Source of the DNA: a virus | Strand: one strand, 5' to 3' | Virus record (IMG/VR): IMGVR_UViG_3300020172_001601 | Coordinates: 1-64,000 of that record | Length of the DNA: 64,000 nucleotides | Shown here: in pieces, positions 24,141 to 33,010 of the stretch | How positions within the stretch are numbered: the stretch's first letter is position 1 | Layout: each line of letters starts with the position of its first letter | Translations under genes and position numbers: made by a program | Notes under the pieces: model-generated | What the model was told of the DNA's origin: nothing | Seen by the model: the letters and a program-made list of their open reading frames with translations, nothing else | Database searches by the model: none

Positions 24141-25169
24141 ATGAGCAACTTCAATAAATATCTCAGTTCCCGACGAGTCGATGTAGACGTAGACCGTATT
24201 GCTAGGCTTATGGTTCAAAAGAACGTCGATCCCAATTGGTATATTCGTCGCTACTTAGAAGCGATGGAATCTGATGATGGTTTGATCCTTGAAGGTTGGC
24301 TGGGGAGTTTCTTCAAACGTATTGGCAATGCGTGGAGTGGGTTTTGGAAAGACCCTAATCCTCAAGATTCGCCATCGACCCGTTTAGAGGCCGCAAAGAA
24401 GGCCCTGCAAGACCTTGTACAGATGGTACAACAGAACCAAGGCGCTGAATCAAACGTCTTAGGCGTCGTCCTACGAGGTCTGGAGCAGTCTTTGGGCATC
24501 ATTGATAAGATTGAGCCGCCTCTCAAGACAGCCGAACCACGAATCAAGCAATTTCAAGCGGCCCAGGCAGGTGGACAAGCTGGCACCGTCATGTTCCAGG
24601 GCGATCCCAACAATCGACTGCCGGATGACCTTCATCAGAAGTTTGAAGACATCATGCACCGTCGCAATATGCTGATTCAGCAGCCCGATAGTGAAGCCAA
24701 GGCGACCAATCTGGTCAAGAATGATGATGAGCTATTGCAGTTCAGGCAGCAACTTGAGGATCAATATCAGCAAATGGCCCCCAAGACGCCGCAGGATCAG
24801 CAAAATAAAGAACGTATTAAAACATTTCTAACCCGGATAGATACCGATGCAACCTTCCGAGAGATCGAGAGTTTACTTGATTTTGCTCGAAAGCGGACTC
24901 AAGGCAACAATTTGATGGTGTCTCGTCCGCAAGGTTACGAACAGGCAGTATTGGCTTTTAGGAACATAGCGGCCACAACAACGGACCCTAAACAACAAAA
25001 AGATCAGTTGTTGCATTGGTATCAGTCGTTGCCTGCCAATAATCCAGTAAAGCAATTCGTTATGAACGACGTTCGGGAACATCCTGAGTTGGGCAACGAG
25101 TTGGAATTGTTTTGGAAATACTCCCAAGAATGGATAAATAAACTACCACATTTTTTGGCTTCGAGGTAA
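24141..25169 (+). CDS. Hypothetical protein, possible virion component
   Basis: 342 residues. Short N-terminal region, a hydrophobic/aromatic segment (GWLGSFFKRIGNAWSGFW, ~50-67) that could contact a membrane, then a Gln-rich helical body (LVQMVQQNQGAES, QLEDQYQQMAPKTPQD). Family not recognised. Its late-type promoter suggests a structural or packaging role. It is four bases upstream of a coiled-coil gene. Confidence 0.7.
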   Translation: MSNFNKYLSSRRVDVDVDRIARLMVQKNVDPNWYIRRYLEAMESDDGLILEGWLGSFFKRIGNAWSGFWKDPNPQDSPSTRLEAAKKALQDLVQMVQQNQGAESNVLGVVLRGLEQSLGIIDKIEPPLKTAEPRIKQFQAAQAGGQAGTVMFQGDPNNRLPDDLHQKFEDIMHRRNMLIQQPDSEAKATNLVKNDDELLQFRQQLEDQYQQMAPKTPQDQQNKERIKTFLTRIDTDATFREIESLLDFARKRTQGNNLMVSRPQGYEQAVLAFRNIAATTTDPKQQKDQLLHWYQSLPANNPVKQFVMNDVREHPELGNELELFWKYSQEWINKLPHFLASR

Positions 25170-25172
25170 AGA

Positions 25173-26207
25173 ATGAAAGATTTTCAGCAAGTATTGAGGA
25201 TGTTGATGGAAGGCGACGAAAGCGTGCCTGATAAGGCTGCGCCGCCCCCAACTTCATTTTCGGGTGGGGTAGAAGATGCTACCAATGCCGCCGAAGCATT
25301 TTCTGCGTTTGCGAATGAACACAAGCAGATATATGGTCAATTCAAGGGTGTGATCGGCACTGCCGAGAAGCAACTCGACGCCTTGCAGCAGCACTCTGTA
25401 TCGTTCAATCGTTCTATGGGTAGTCGTCCCGATCCAAGTACGTTCGCAGCCCAGGCTCCACGTCCTAAGTTTGATCGTAGTCGTGTTGCCGCTTTGCAGT
25501 CTGATCTATCTGGCATGAAGCCACCAGTTACTCCTGGGGCCGTGCCAGAACACACCAGCATCCTCGAAGCTGATGGTGCGGATATGATGAAGACTAGCGA
25601 ATTCATTAAGGGTGCAAAAGAAGCCCTGACTGGTGCATTAGCACAATACGAAGCCCACTTAACTGATCTCATCAAGAGAACAAAGGGCAAGATGCAAGAG
25701 TTCGCAGGTCAAGTTACAGGCATGGCAGCGAATCAAGAGTCACTACAGAAGAAGGTCGAAGAACTTCAGGCCAACTTCGAGCAGGCCAGTGGTCAGGTTG
25801 GAAACCTTGTACAGCGTGTTTCGTCTCTCGAACAACATGGCCGTGCAGAAGATCAAGGCGAAATCAAGAAGCTCAGTGGCGAATTGCAGAACCTTGGTGC
25901 TGCTCTCCAACAGAAGCAAGCCGAAGCAGAAGAATTGGCCAAATCTTTGGGCGACGTTTCTACTCGTGCCAGCGATGCAATGCAGGATATGATGTCCAAG
26001 ATTGAAGAACTGGAACAATACAGTGATGAACTATATCAGCAATACGAGAAGCTGCACGCTGCATATTCCAGCTTGCACAAGCGAGCCAAGGAACAGCAGA
26101 TGATCTCTGCTCCTGAACACGTTAAAAACTATGGCAAGTTCGATTTGATCGAACACCTGTCACGAGCCAAGGCAAAAGACTTCAAAAAGAATTCAGCCGA
26201 TTGGTAA
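25173..26207 (+). CDS. Long coiled-coil protein
   Basis: 344 residues. The first ~130 are low complexity with Pro/Ala. Residues ~160 to 320 form an almost continuous coiled coil (LQKKVEELQANFEQASGQVG, QRVSSLEQHG, KLSGELQNLGAALQQKQAEA, MSKIEELEQYSDELYQQYEK). It could be a rod, scaffold or tape-like virion protein. Co-transcribed with 24141 and closed by the terminator at 26229. Confidence 0.75.
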   Translation: MKDFQQVLRMLMEGDESVPDKAAPPPTSFSGGVEDATNAAEAFSAFANEHKQIYGQFKGVIGTAEKQLDALQQHSVSFNRSMGSRPDPSTFAAQAPRPKFDRSRVAALQSDLSGMKPPVTPGAVPEHTSILEADGADMMKTSEFIKGAKEALTGALAQYEAHLTDLIKRTKGKMQEFAGQVTGMAANQESLQKKVEELQANFEQASGQVGNLVQRVSSLEQHGRAEDQGEIKKLSGELQNLGAALQQKQAEAEELAKSLGDVSTRASDAMQDMMSKIEELEQYSDELYQQYEKLHAAYSSLHKRAKEQQMISAPEHVKNYGKFDLIEHLSRAKAKDFKKNSADW

Positions 26208-26228
26208 TGAATTAAGTGGTTTACAGAA

Positions 26229-26255
26229 AAGGACGGCGAGAGCCGTCCTTTTTTT
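26229..26255 (+). terminator. Intrinsic terminator after the coiled-coil gene
   Basis: AAGGACGGC pairs with GCCGTCCTT around a GAGA loop and is followed by T7. It closes the 24141-26207 unit. Confidence 0.95.
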
Positions 26256-26266
26256 GTTTGTATGGT

Positions 26267-26273
26267 CTAAATA
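26267..26273 (+). promoter_or_regulatory. CTAAATA late-type promoter before the 26279 gene
   Basis: CTAAATA ends five bases before ATG 26279 and lies just after a terminator. There is no room for a leader or ribosome-binding site. Confidence 0.6.
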
Positions 26274-26278
26274 GCTGT

Positions 26279-26500
26279 ATGGCACTATTAAGTTTCAAAG
26301 ATTGGCGATCTTCGTTGGGCGAAGCAAGCTCCTCAACCAGACAAAGAGCGGGATGGGCGTTAGGTCTATATCCTCCAAATGCTGGAGTTATGTCACGATC
26401 AACGCCTTCTCCGTTTATTGTGGATAAAGCACAACAGGAATTCGGTACGCCGGAACATCCTAAGAAGAAGCGTAAAAAGAAAAAGAAAAAGGAAGACTAA
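26279..26500 (+). CDS. Small basic hypothetical protein
   Basis: 73 residues from ATG 26279, chosen because the open frame's earlier ATG (26216) lies upstream of the terminator and promoter. It contains SFKDWRSSLGEASS, and the last ~15 residues are almost all Lys (KKKRKKKKKK then ED). The polylysine tail suggests nucleic-acid binding, perhaps packaged with DNA. Overlaps the next gene by one base. Confidence 0.65.
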   Translation: MALLSFKDWRSSLGEASSSTRQRAGWALGLYPPNAGVMSRSTPSPFIVDKAQQEFGTPEHPKKKRKKKKKKED

Positions 26501-27069
26501 TGAATTTTTCCGAGTGGCTGATAGATGAAGCACGGCGGGGACATAAGCCCCATCCAGATCAACGCACGTTGTTTGATCGTGGGGATTTCGTGCCTAAGAA
26601 AGCACCAGCCAAAAAGAAGATTTCATCTGTCGCACATACAGATATTGATCGCTGGCTCAAGTCAGTAGACGGTCTTGCGAAAGACCTGAGTGCTTTGAAA
26701 GACGCAGAAGTGAAGGCAAAAGGAAAAATGAATCAGATTGGCAAGCCTAAGTCTGACAAGCCCGATGACGACAAGTCTATTGAAAAAGAGAAGGACAATG
26801 AAAAGCCAGGACTTGAGCGAAAGGCTACTGAACGGCCCCGGCCTGAAGCCGATAGAAAAGTTTTGTCGCTCCGATCTAAGCCTGACGCAAAACCAGAAAG
26901 AGAACCAGAATCAAAACCAAAATCAAAACCAGAGCGCCAATTTAGAATGCGGCGACCCGATGCGGAGGATAGCACCGATGTCAAACGAGTCATTGAAGAC
27001 CAACCAACCCCAAGAAAGTCCAAGCCCAAAGCCGTTAAAAACGTCGATGTGGAAGAGGATATGGAATAA
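26500..27069 (+). CDS. Highly charged hypothetical protein
   Basis: 189 residues. The N-terminus (MNFSEWLIDEARRG) resembles the start of the previous product (SFKDWRSSLGEA). The remainder is Lys/Glu/Pro/Arg-rich and probably disordered (KPEREPESKPKSKPERQ). Its last 92 bases also encode the N-terminus of the next gene in another frame. Possibly a DNA-associated virion protein (inference). Confidence 0.65.
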   Translation: MNFSEWLIDEARRGHKPHPDQRTLFDRGDFVPKKAPAKKKISSVAHTDIDRWLKSVDGLAKDLSALKDAEVKAKGKMNQIGKPKSDKPDDDKSIEKEKDNEKPGLERKATERPRPEADRKVLSLRSKPDAKPEREPESKPKSKPERQFRMRRPDAEDSTDVKRVIEDQPTPRKSKPKAVKNVDVEEDME

Positions 27070-27373
27070 TTTCTGCGTTGCCACATTTTCTTTTTGTTGG
27101 ATATTTATTGGCGGGGTTGGGGCGATAGACACTGGATTGACAGTTCATTTACGGGACGGTCTTGAAGAAAACGAAAGAAACCCAATTGCCCGAATGATCT
27201 TGGCAAGCGATGGCTGGGAAGTCTCACGTTTCATTGGATTGAAGATGTTTGGCACTATATTGGTGTTGGGCATCGTCATTTGTCTTTTCAAGCGAGATGC
27301 CAAGCATGGCTTGATTGTTATTGGCTCTTTAGCTGTATTTCAGGCTTTCTTGCTGCTTTACCTGTCATTATAA
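26978..27373 (+). CDS. DUF5658-like membrane protein
   Basis: 131 residues from ATG 26978, chosen because GGAGGA lies nine bases upstream. The open frame continues further 5' but only as a shadow of the previous gene. Three or four hydrophobic helices surround the block DTGLTVHLRDGLEENERNPI, similar to small membrane proteins with a conserved ENEXNP motif (DUF5658). Function of that family is unknown. The 5' 92 bases are dual-coding. Confidence 0.7.
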   Translation: MSNESLKTNQPQESPSPKPLKTSMWKRIWNNFCVATFSFCWIFIGGVGAIDTGLTVHLRDGLEENERNPIARMILASDGWEVSRFIGLKMFGTILVLGIVICLFKRDAKHGLIVIGSLAVFQAFLLLYLSL

Positions 27374-27390
27374 TTTACAGGAGGGAGAAT

Positions 27391-27858
27391 ATGCCTGATG
27401 AGATCATTTTAAGCTCGATGTCGGAGCCTGATTATGTCGTGGTTACACCAGACTTTAAGGCTAAGACCGCCAAAGAATTGCAACATTTTTTGGAAGTTGT
27501 CCCATCATTTGAGCGGACGTATATTATTGTGACGGCACACCATCGGGAGCGTGGTCGTAACTTTGTGAATAGAATAAGTTGCAAGAAAGGTTTGCCCATT
27601 GGCGGCTACACCTACGATTCGCAGACTGACAGCTATCATGTAGAGTGTTCTGACTATCTCCACTTAGGTTATGTTCCTATTTCTTTCACCACACGGGTCA
27701 AGGGATTGATTGGATGGGAAATGAGAGTGCCTATGCCCGAAAACGTGTTGAAGAAATATCTGTCTTCTTTACAAAAGAAAGAACTCAAGAATTTCAAAAA
27801 CCACTTCAAGGTCGAAGACTATGAAGTTCAGTTCATCCAGATGATTGACCCGAATTGA
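27391..27858 (+). CDS. Hypothetical protein
   Basis: 155 residues from ATG 27391 (GGAGGGAG upstream). It contains YIIVTAHHRERGRNF and a basic Lys-rich C-terminus (KKELKNFKNHFK). The sequence looks globular and soluble; no family recognised. It lies in an operon with the dCMP deaminase. Confidence 0.7.
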   Translation: MPDEIILSSMSEPDYVVVTPDFKAKTAKELQHFLEVVPSFERTYIIVTAHHRERGRNFVNRISCKKGLPIGGYTYDSQTDSYHVECSDYLHLGYVPISFTTRVKGLIGWEMRVPMPENVLKKYLSSLQKKELKNFKNHFKVEDYEVQFIQMIDPN

Positions 27859-27866
27859 AATGAGCG

Positions 27867-28316
27867 ATGAATAAGGTACGCAGACGTTTCAAAGAAACGG
27901 TTAATCGAGATGATTACTGGATGGCGATGGCATTTATGCTGTCAGCCGGTTCCTCTTCTAATCGTCCACAAGGCTGCATAATCGTTGGCACGAACAATGA
28001 ACCACTGGCTATGGCCTGCGATGGCTCGCCCAGGTCCATGCAGGACAGCAGCCATGTGGTTCATGCCGAGATGAATGCAATATTCAATTGCAAAGGCCCC
28101 ATTCCTGGCGGCACAGCATATTTGACTCACACGCCCTGTTATCATTGCGCCCTGAGTTTAATCGGGGCAAATATCAAAAGAATAGTATATTTTCCCACCA
28201 AATCTATAGACCCAGACACTTTAGATGCTGTACGATGTGCATACGCTCAATCAGATGAGTTCAAGGGCAACCTGAACTGGATGAGGGACTATCTCAAGAC
28301 CCTCAACATATTTTGA
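27867..28316 (+). CDS. dCMP/cytidine deaminase family enzyme
   Basis: 149 residues. Zinc site: HAE at 66-68 (His ligand and catalytic Glu) and PCYHC at 90-94 (two Cys ligands). Deoxycytidylate deaminases of phages convert dCMP to dUMP, feeding thymidylate synthesis. With the dUTPase at 39079, both dUMP-producing routes are present. No thymidylate synthase is visible in this window. The exact substrate, dCMP or a free nucleoside, is inferred from phage context. Confidence 0.88.
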   Translation: MNKVRRRFKETVNRDDYWMAMAFMLSAGSSSNRPQGCIIVGTNNEPLAMACDGSPRSMQDSSHVVHAEMNAIFNCKGPIPGGTAYLTHTPCYHCALSLIGANIKRIVYFPTKSIDPDTLDAVRCAYAQSDEFKGNLNWMRDYLKTLNIF

Positions 28317-28326
28317 TCGCCGAAAC

Positions 28327-28334
28327 GATAAATA
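28327..28334 (+). promoter_or_regulatory. GATAAATA late-type promoter before the 28340 gene
   Basis: GATAAATA ends five bases before ATG 28340, inside the gap after the deaminase stop. Same spacing as at 26267. Confidence 0.55.
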
Positions 28335-28339
28335 ACCGT

Positions 28340-29125
28340 ATGACATGCACATCATCAGGAATCGGTTGCTCTCCTCAGCCACAGGGTTGCCCAGATCAGT
28401 TAGGCTGCGTTCCGGGCATTTGCCCGGACTTTACTCTTCGTAGACATGACACAAAGCCTGCATTCAAGGTGAAGATGGAGGATTGCGATGGTCCTATGGA
28501 CCTGACCGATCTGATATTGGAAGCTACGATGTGGGCCAAAGCCAAGCTCAAGAAGACGATCACGCCCAGCGACACATATTTTGCGTTAGCTGACAATATC
28601 GGCTTTAACCAAATAATGGTTGGCGATATAATTTTCATGGACCAAGCAAGACTTCCAGAAAAGATGCTGGTTATTGCTTTCGACGAAACCAACAGACTTA
28701 TTGAAGTCCAACGTGGGTATCACGGAACAAGTATTCAGACTTGGAAAAAAGGCACTCCGTTAAGAATTATGAAGTTTATCGGAGCAACAGCAGAAACGGA
28801 AATGTTGTACCAAGATATACTTGAAATGGATGGTACTACAACACCGAACGTCTTGATGGATAGTTTCTTCGTGTACGAATGGGGTCCGACAGATACCTGT
28901 CTTCCTGGTTGCTACTACTTAGAATTCAAACTTCTCAAATTACTCGATGTTGCCCCGATTATGCCGTTGGCAGACCCGATAGTGCCAAGTTTTACCGACC
29001 CAAGTTTGACGCCAGTGGATTTCGGCTGTGGTCTTGGGATCGGAGTTGAATGGGTTCGCCGCTTTCCGGTGGATAGCGAAGGATTCCTGATAAAGATCAC
29101 GGATTCACCAACAGCCGAAAACTAG
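28340..29125 (+). CDS. Probable virion (baseplate/fibre-associated) protein
   Basis: 261 residues from ATG 28340 (the earlier in-frame ATG 28313 lies before the promoter box). The N-terminus is Cys/Pro-rich (GCSPQPQGCPDQLGCVPGIC). Then RRHDTKPAFKVKMED and DLTDLILEATMW resemble the immunoglobulin-like first domain of baseplate upper proteins, and VQRGYHGTSIQTWKKGTPLRI follows. Assignment as structural is inference from that pattern plus the late-type promoter. Confidence 0.6.
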   Translation: MTCTSSGIGCSPQPQGCPDQLGCVPGICPDFTLRRHDTKPAFKVKMEDCDGPMDLTDLILEATMWAKAKLKKTITPSDTYFALADNIGFNQIMVGDIIFMDQARLPEKMLVIAFDETNRLIEVQRGYHGTSIQTWKKGTPLRIMKFIGATAETEMLYQDILEMDGTTTPNVLMDSFFVYEWGPTDTCLPGCYYLEFKLLKLLDVAPIMPLADPIVPSFTDPSLTPVDFGCGLGIGVEWVRRFPVDSEGFLIKITDSPTAEN

Positions 29126-29136
29126 GGAGAAGCCTA

Positions 29137-30768
29137 ATGCCATCAGTAGCCGAATTTTTGATCGAACGCCTGGAGAATGCCGGAGTTAAACATATCTTCG
29201 GTGTCCCAGGCGATTATGTTTTACAGTTTATTCAGCAGGTTTCTCAAACCGACAAGATTAAGTTCATCAATACGACTGACGAAAATCATGCCGGATTTGC
29301 AGCAGACGCATATGCGAGAATTCATGGCATTGGTTGCGTGTGTGCCACATATAACGTCGGAGCTTTGAAGCTCTGTAATTCAGTGGCCGGAGCATACGCT
29401 GAAAGATCGCCAGTATTGGTTATCAGTGGCTCGCCAGGACTGAAGGAAAGAAACGATGATTTTCTCCTTCATCATGTTGTCAAAGGGTTCGATAACCAGT
29501 TGAAAATATTCAATCATATAACCTGCCACAGTGTTATATTGGATGACGCCACGACAGCAGGTTGGAAAATCGACCAAGCTCTCGAAATGCTCAAGCACTA
29601 TAAGCAGCCGGTATATATCGAACTGCCTCGTGACGTAGCCGATCAGCCATTGAGATATGACGTATATCGTCAGGGGACTCCTGTGGAGCCGCCGAGCGAT
29701 GAAGAAAATCTCAAAGAAGCTCTGACTGAAATTTCCCAATGGATCAAAGATGCCAAGAATCCTGTCATTATGGCTGGAGTTCAGGTCGCTCGATTTGGAT
29801 TGGGCGGTGCGTTGGTTCGGTTTGCCGAGCGGCACAATATTCCAATGGTCACAACTTTATTGAGCAAATCAACAATCAATGAGCATCACCCATTGTTCGC
29901 CGGAGTATATTGTGGCAATCAAACGTCTGAGGAATCTCTACGAAAATTAGTGGACGATTCAGACTGCCTTCTGATATTCGGCGAAATGCTTACGGATATG
30001 ATGCTAGGGTTCCAATCCCCTAAATTTGCCAAGCGACAAACCGTATCTTGCTCTATTGAAGAGTTGAAGATTCGTAACCATTCTTATACGGACGTGCGGT
30101 TCTTGGATGTCTGCAATCATTTGTTCAAATCTGACTTGGGCAAGCGAGAGGCACCAAATATTCCTGTTCGTAAGAAGGCTGAATCATTTGTGCCTGTGGC
30201 TGACGCCAAGATCACCACAACTCGATTCTTTGAGAAGATCGACAGCATGTTGACCGACCAGATGGCGGTCGTGGCAGATATTGGCGAATGCTTATTTGGT
30301 GCTGCTGAACTCACTGTTTCACATCATCACTTTATCAGCCCCGCATTTTATTGTAGCATGGGTCCAGCCATCCCCGGAGCGTTGGGCTTGCAGATGGCGA
30401 AACCTCATTTGAGGCCAATTGTGCTGGTTGGTGACGGTGCATTCCAAATGTCTGTGACCGAACTGAGTACAATATTAGAACATAAATTGAACCCCATCGT
30501 ATTTGTCCTGAATAATCAGGGCTATACAACAGAAAGATTTCTGTTGGATGGAGACTTCAATAACATAAGAAATTGGGATTACCACAAAGTAACTGAAATG
30601 TTACGAGGCGGTCAGGGAGTTAAAGTAGAGACGGAAGACCAGCTTGAAGCTGCCATCGCTACTGCCTTGAAATGCACTACGTTGTTCGTAGTGAATGTCT
30701 CTGTTGATTCCAAAGACATAACTCCAGGTTTAAGGAGAATGGTTGAAAACCTTTCTAAGAGAGTCTAA
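29137..30768 (+). CDS. Thiamine-diphosphate 2-oxoacid decarboxylase (pyruvate/indolepyruvate decarboxylase-like)
   Basis: 543 residues, full length for the family. GVPGDYVLQF is followed by catalytic Glu49 in TTDENHAGFAADAYAR, then the paired histidines LLHH at 110-113 that distinguish the decarboxylase branch, and the TPP/Mg site GDGAFQ...NNQGYTTE near residues 430-465. Such enzymes turn a 2-oxoacid into CO2 and an aldehyde. Pyruvate, phenylpyruvate and indolepyruvate are all plausible substrates; I cannot separate them. It is one base overlapped with the IF-3 gene. An aldehyde dehydrogenase 2.5 kb downstream could take the product. Confidence 0.88.
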   Translation: MPSVAEFLIERLENAGVKHIFGVPGDYVLQFIQQVSQTDKIKFINTTDENHAGFAADAYARIHGIGCVCATYNVGALKLCNSVAGAYAERSPVLVISGSPGLKERNDDFLLHHVVKGFDNQLKIFNHITCHSVILDDATTAGWKIDQALEMLKHYKQPVYIELPRDVADQPLRYDVYRQGTPVEPPSDEENLKEALTEISQWIKDAKNPVIMAGVQVARFGLGGALVRFAERHNIPMVTTLLSKSTINEHHPLFAGVYCGNQTSEESLRKLVDDSDCLLIFGEMLTDMMLGFQSPKFAKRQTVSCSIEELKIRNHSYTDVRFLDVCNHLFKSDLGKREAPNIPVRKKAESFVPVADAKITTTRFFEKIDSMLTDQMAVVADIGECLFGAAELTVSHHHFISPAFYCSMGPAIPGALGLQMAKPHLRPIVLVGDGAFQMSVTELSTILEHKLNPIVFVLNNQGYTTERFLLDGDFNNIRNWDYHKVTEMLRGGQGVKVETEDQLEAAIATALKCTTLFVVNVSVDSKDITPGLRRMVENLSKRV

Positions 30769-31346
30769 TGATGAATAGCCCTAACTTCGGTAGGAAGTTC
30801 TATGGTGGTCGAGACGGTGGTAATCGTCGTAACGAAGATGAAAACCGTATCAATTGGCAGATTCGAGTCCCACAGGTTAGGGTCGTCAAAGATGAAGAAC
30901 AACTCGGCATAATGCCGACCGATGAGGCTCGCAGACTAGCTCAAGATGAGGGTCTGGACCTTGTTGAGATTGCTCCCCAGGCCCGTCCTCCGGTGTGCCG
31001 GATTATGGATTACGGACGGTTCAAATATGAGGAGAAGGCAAAGAAAAAGGAAAGCGCCAAGAAGCAGCGTGAGTCGCAAGTGCAATTGAAAGAATTGCGT
31101 TTGCGTCCCGGTATTGCCGAACACGACACCGATACCAAAATCAATCAGGCCAAAAAGTTCCTGGAAGAAGGTAGTCGTGTGCAGTTCACTTTGCAGTTTA
31201 GGGGACAACGAGAGATGTCTCATAAGGATCAAGGCTTTTCTGTCATGAAAAGAGTGACAGATGCTCTTGAACCCGTCTGCATCGTGGAGAAGGCACCCAA
31301 GCTAGAGGGAAACCGGATTATATGCTATTTAGCGCCCAAGGCTTAA
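30768..31346 (+). CDS. infC: Translation initiation factor IF-3
   Basis: 192 residues, with both IF-3 domains. The N-domain shows NWQIRVPQVRVV, a DEARRLAQDEGLDLVEIAP helix and CRIMDYGRFKYE. A Lys-rich linker and the C-domain follow (KELRLRPGIAEHDTDTKINQ, FLEEGSRVQFTLQFRGREMSH-like segment). IF-3 keeps 30S subunits free and checks initiator codons; it also disfavours leaderless mRNAs in E. coli. A 20-residue Gly/Arg/Asn-rich extension precedes the core. Two adjacent ATGs (30768, 30771) are both possible starts. Confidence 0.95.
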   Translation: MMNSPNFGRKFYGGRDGGNRRNEDENRINWQIRVPQVRVVKDEEQLGIMPTDEARRLAQDEGLDLVEIAPQARPPVCRIMDYGRFKYEEKAKKKESAKKQRESQVQLKELRLRPGIAEHDTDTKINQAKKFLEEGSRVQFTLQFRGQREMSHKDQGFSVMKRVTDALEPVCIVEKAPKLEGNRIICYLAPKA

Positions 31347-31357
31347 TGGAGCTTTAT

Positions 31358-32635
31358 ATGGCGAACGGGTTATCCGCTGAAAAAGTCCTGGAGCTACAAA
31401 ATGAATTCTTGCGGCGGCTGGCTCGTCATGAGCCACCGCCGAAGCATTGTGTTCCTTCATTGCTTTGTCGTGTCGTGGAATGCGATGATGCCCTCTTAGA
31501 GTTCACGCTCGGCAAGGTGGGCCAGAAGCTCCGTCTGTTCGCTCAAAATGTTGATTTCCAACACCCTGAGATTGTGTCCATATTTGATGGCGTCATTGCC
31601 AACGACCAGGACTTCGCTCAGGAGTGTATGGAGCTATTGGTCCTTGGGCAGTTTGCTAGAGATCACAATCTTCAAAGAATCATTCCAGCATTGGGTCGAG
31701 CATTAACTAAAGAATCGCTCACTCGGAATATCATTAAGAAGATTGACATTCCGGCCAATAATAGAATGCACGTTCGTCTCCTTAAAGACTGTAAGGAGAG
31801 AGAAGAAATACGCATGACCAAGCGTATGCAGACTATTGACCTTCAGTCCGTCTATAAAAAAGGCGAGGAAATCTGGAACGCCCAACCTGACAATTTTACT
31901 AAATTCCTACGCTTCGACACAGCGTATCAGGACGACCTCAAGGTGGCCGAGAAGAAGGCTCTGAGGTATGACGAACTTGGCTGCACATCGTTGGCTGCTG
32001 AAGTCCGCAAAAGCATTGAAGCATTCCGTGAGCATATGGAACAGTCCTATTACGGCTTCAATCGCATCACCATGACGAATGCGGCTGTCATCCTGGCGAA
32101 ATCATTAGGGTATACTTACACCCCTCCTCATGACGCCGGGGGTGCGTCCTACGGCACTTGGAGGACTGAAGGCAAAATCACCATCAACCGGAAGTTCTTC
32201 GGCAAATACAATTTCGATCCTGAGCAAACAATGGAGTTCTCTCCAATCGTTAGTTCTGTCGCTGGGTCGCCAATATTCACACAAAAAGTTCAAAGCCCAT
32301 ACAATTATGAACCTCGTGTATATCCTCTGCACGAATTCTCCGATATTGTAACCGATAATGTTCGCAAGACAGTATCGTTATTGGAGAAGTTCCCGGATGC
32401 GGGCGATAAGCCGATATTCGATCACTTTGGAGTGATCGTCCCTGGCGTAGCGTTCCCACTGGAAAAGCAAACGATGTATACGTTTTCGGACGAACGAGGT
32501 ATGGTGCAGTCTTATACGGCTCGTGAAGACGCACTGAAAACTCTGGATTCAATACTCATTAAAGGTGAGTATTTTCATCCCATCATTGTTGGTGAACGTG
32601 ATGGTAAGTGTTACTTCATTTGCTACTGGAACTAA
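31358..32635 (+). CDS. Hypothetical protein
   Basis: 425 residues from ATG 31358 (GGAG eight bases upstream), chosen over 31322, which lies inside IF-3. Mostly helical first half with ENLQ-type repeats (IVSIFDGVIANDQDFAQECMELL), a Lys-rich middle and a beta-rich second half (PIFDHFGVIVPGVAFPLEKQ, GEYFHPIIVGERDGKCYFI). No family recognised. It is co-transcribed between IF-3 and the Fe-S carrier. Confidence 0.75.
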   Translation: MANGLSAEKVLELQNEFLRRLARHEPPPKHCVPSLLCRVVECDDALLEFTLGKVGQKLRLFAQNVDFQHPEIVSIFDGVIANDQDFAQECMELLVLGQFARDHNLQRIIPALGRALTKESLTRNIIKKIDIPANNRMHVRLLKDCKEREEIRMTKRMQTIDLQSVYKKGEEIWNAQPDNFTKFLRFDTAYQDDLKVAEKKALRYDELGCTSLAAEVRKSIEAFREHMEQSYYGFNRITMTNAAVILAKSLGYTYTPPHDAGGASYGTWRTEGKITINRKFFGKYNFDPEQTMEFSPIVSSVAGSPIFTQKVQSPYNYEPRVYPLHEFSDIVTDNVRKTVSLLEKFPDAGDKPIFDHFGVIVPGVAFPLEKQTMYTFSDERGMVQSYTAREDALKTLDSILIKGEYFHPIIVGERDGKCYFICYWN

Positions 32636-32638
32636 ATT

Positions 32639-33010
32639 ATGGCTCTCAAACTGACTGACAAGGCCGTTGGCCAAATCAAAGAAATCATTGCATCTCAGAA
32701 TATGTCCTTGGACACCACCAATGTCCGAGTTGGCATCCGTGGAAAAAGCTGTTCTGGTCCCGTCTATGCTTTTGGGTTGGACGAAGAAACCGATCCTGAA
32801 CACGATGAATTGATCGTTCAGGATGGCGTCAAGATTGTCCACCACAAGCAGTTTGCCGACGACCTTAGTGGCGTCACTATTGACTTCAAAGAAGCTGATG
32901 ACAAGCGAGGATTTACTTTCAGTAATCCTCTTCAGGTTCTTGGTGGGTGCAGTAGCGGCGGGTGTGGAAGTGGTGGCGGCGGTTGTGGAAGTGGAGGATG
33001 CAGTGCGTAA
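32639..33010 (+). CDS. A-type Fe-S cluster carrier (IscA/ErpA/HesB family)
   Basis: 123 residues. The fold pattern LTDKAVGQIKEIIASQ, RVGIRGKSCSGPVYAFGLDEE and IDFKEADDKRGFTFSNP matches HesB/IscA. The first ligand Cys is in KSCSG. The usual CGCGxSF end is replaced by a Gly/Ser/Cys tail with CSSGGCGSGG repeats and four spaced cysteines. A-type carriers deliver Fe-S clusters to apo-enzymes. Homologues occur in cyanophages and other phages. The altered tail could hold a different cluster or metal. Confidence 0.85.
   Translation: MALKLTDKAVGQIKEIIASQNMSLDTTNVRVGIRGKSCSGPVYAFGLDEETDPEHDELIVQDGVKIVHHKQFADDLSGVTIDFKEADDKRGFTFSNPLQVLGGCSSGGCGSGGGGCGSGGCSA

Noticed and set aside
26216-26278. Upstream extension of the small basic protein starting at ATG 26216
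   Set aside because: It would be translated across a strong terminator and a promoter box; ATG 26279 follows both.
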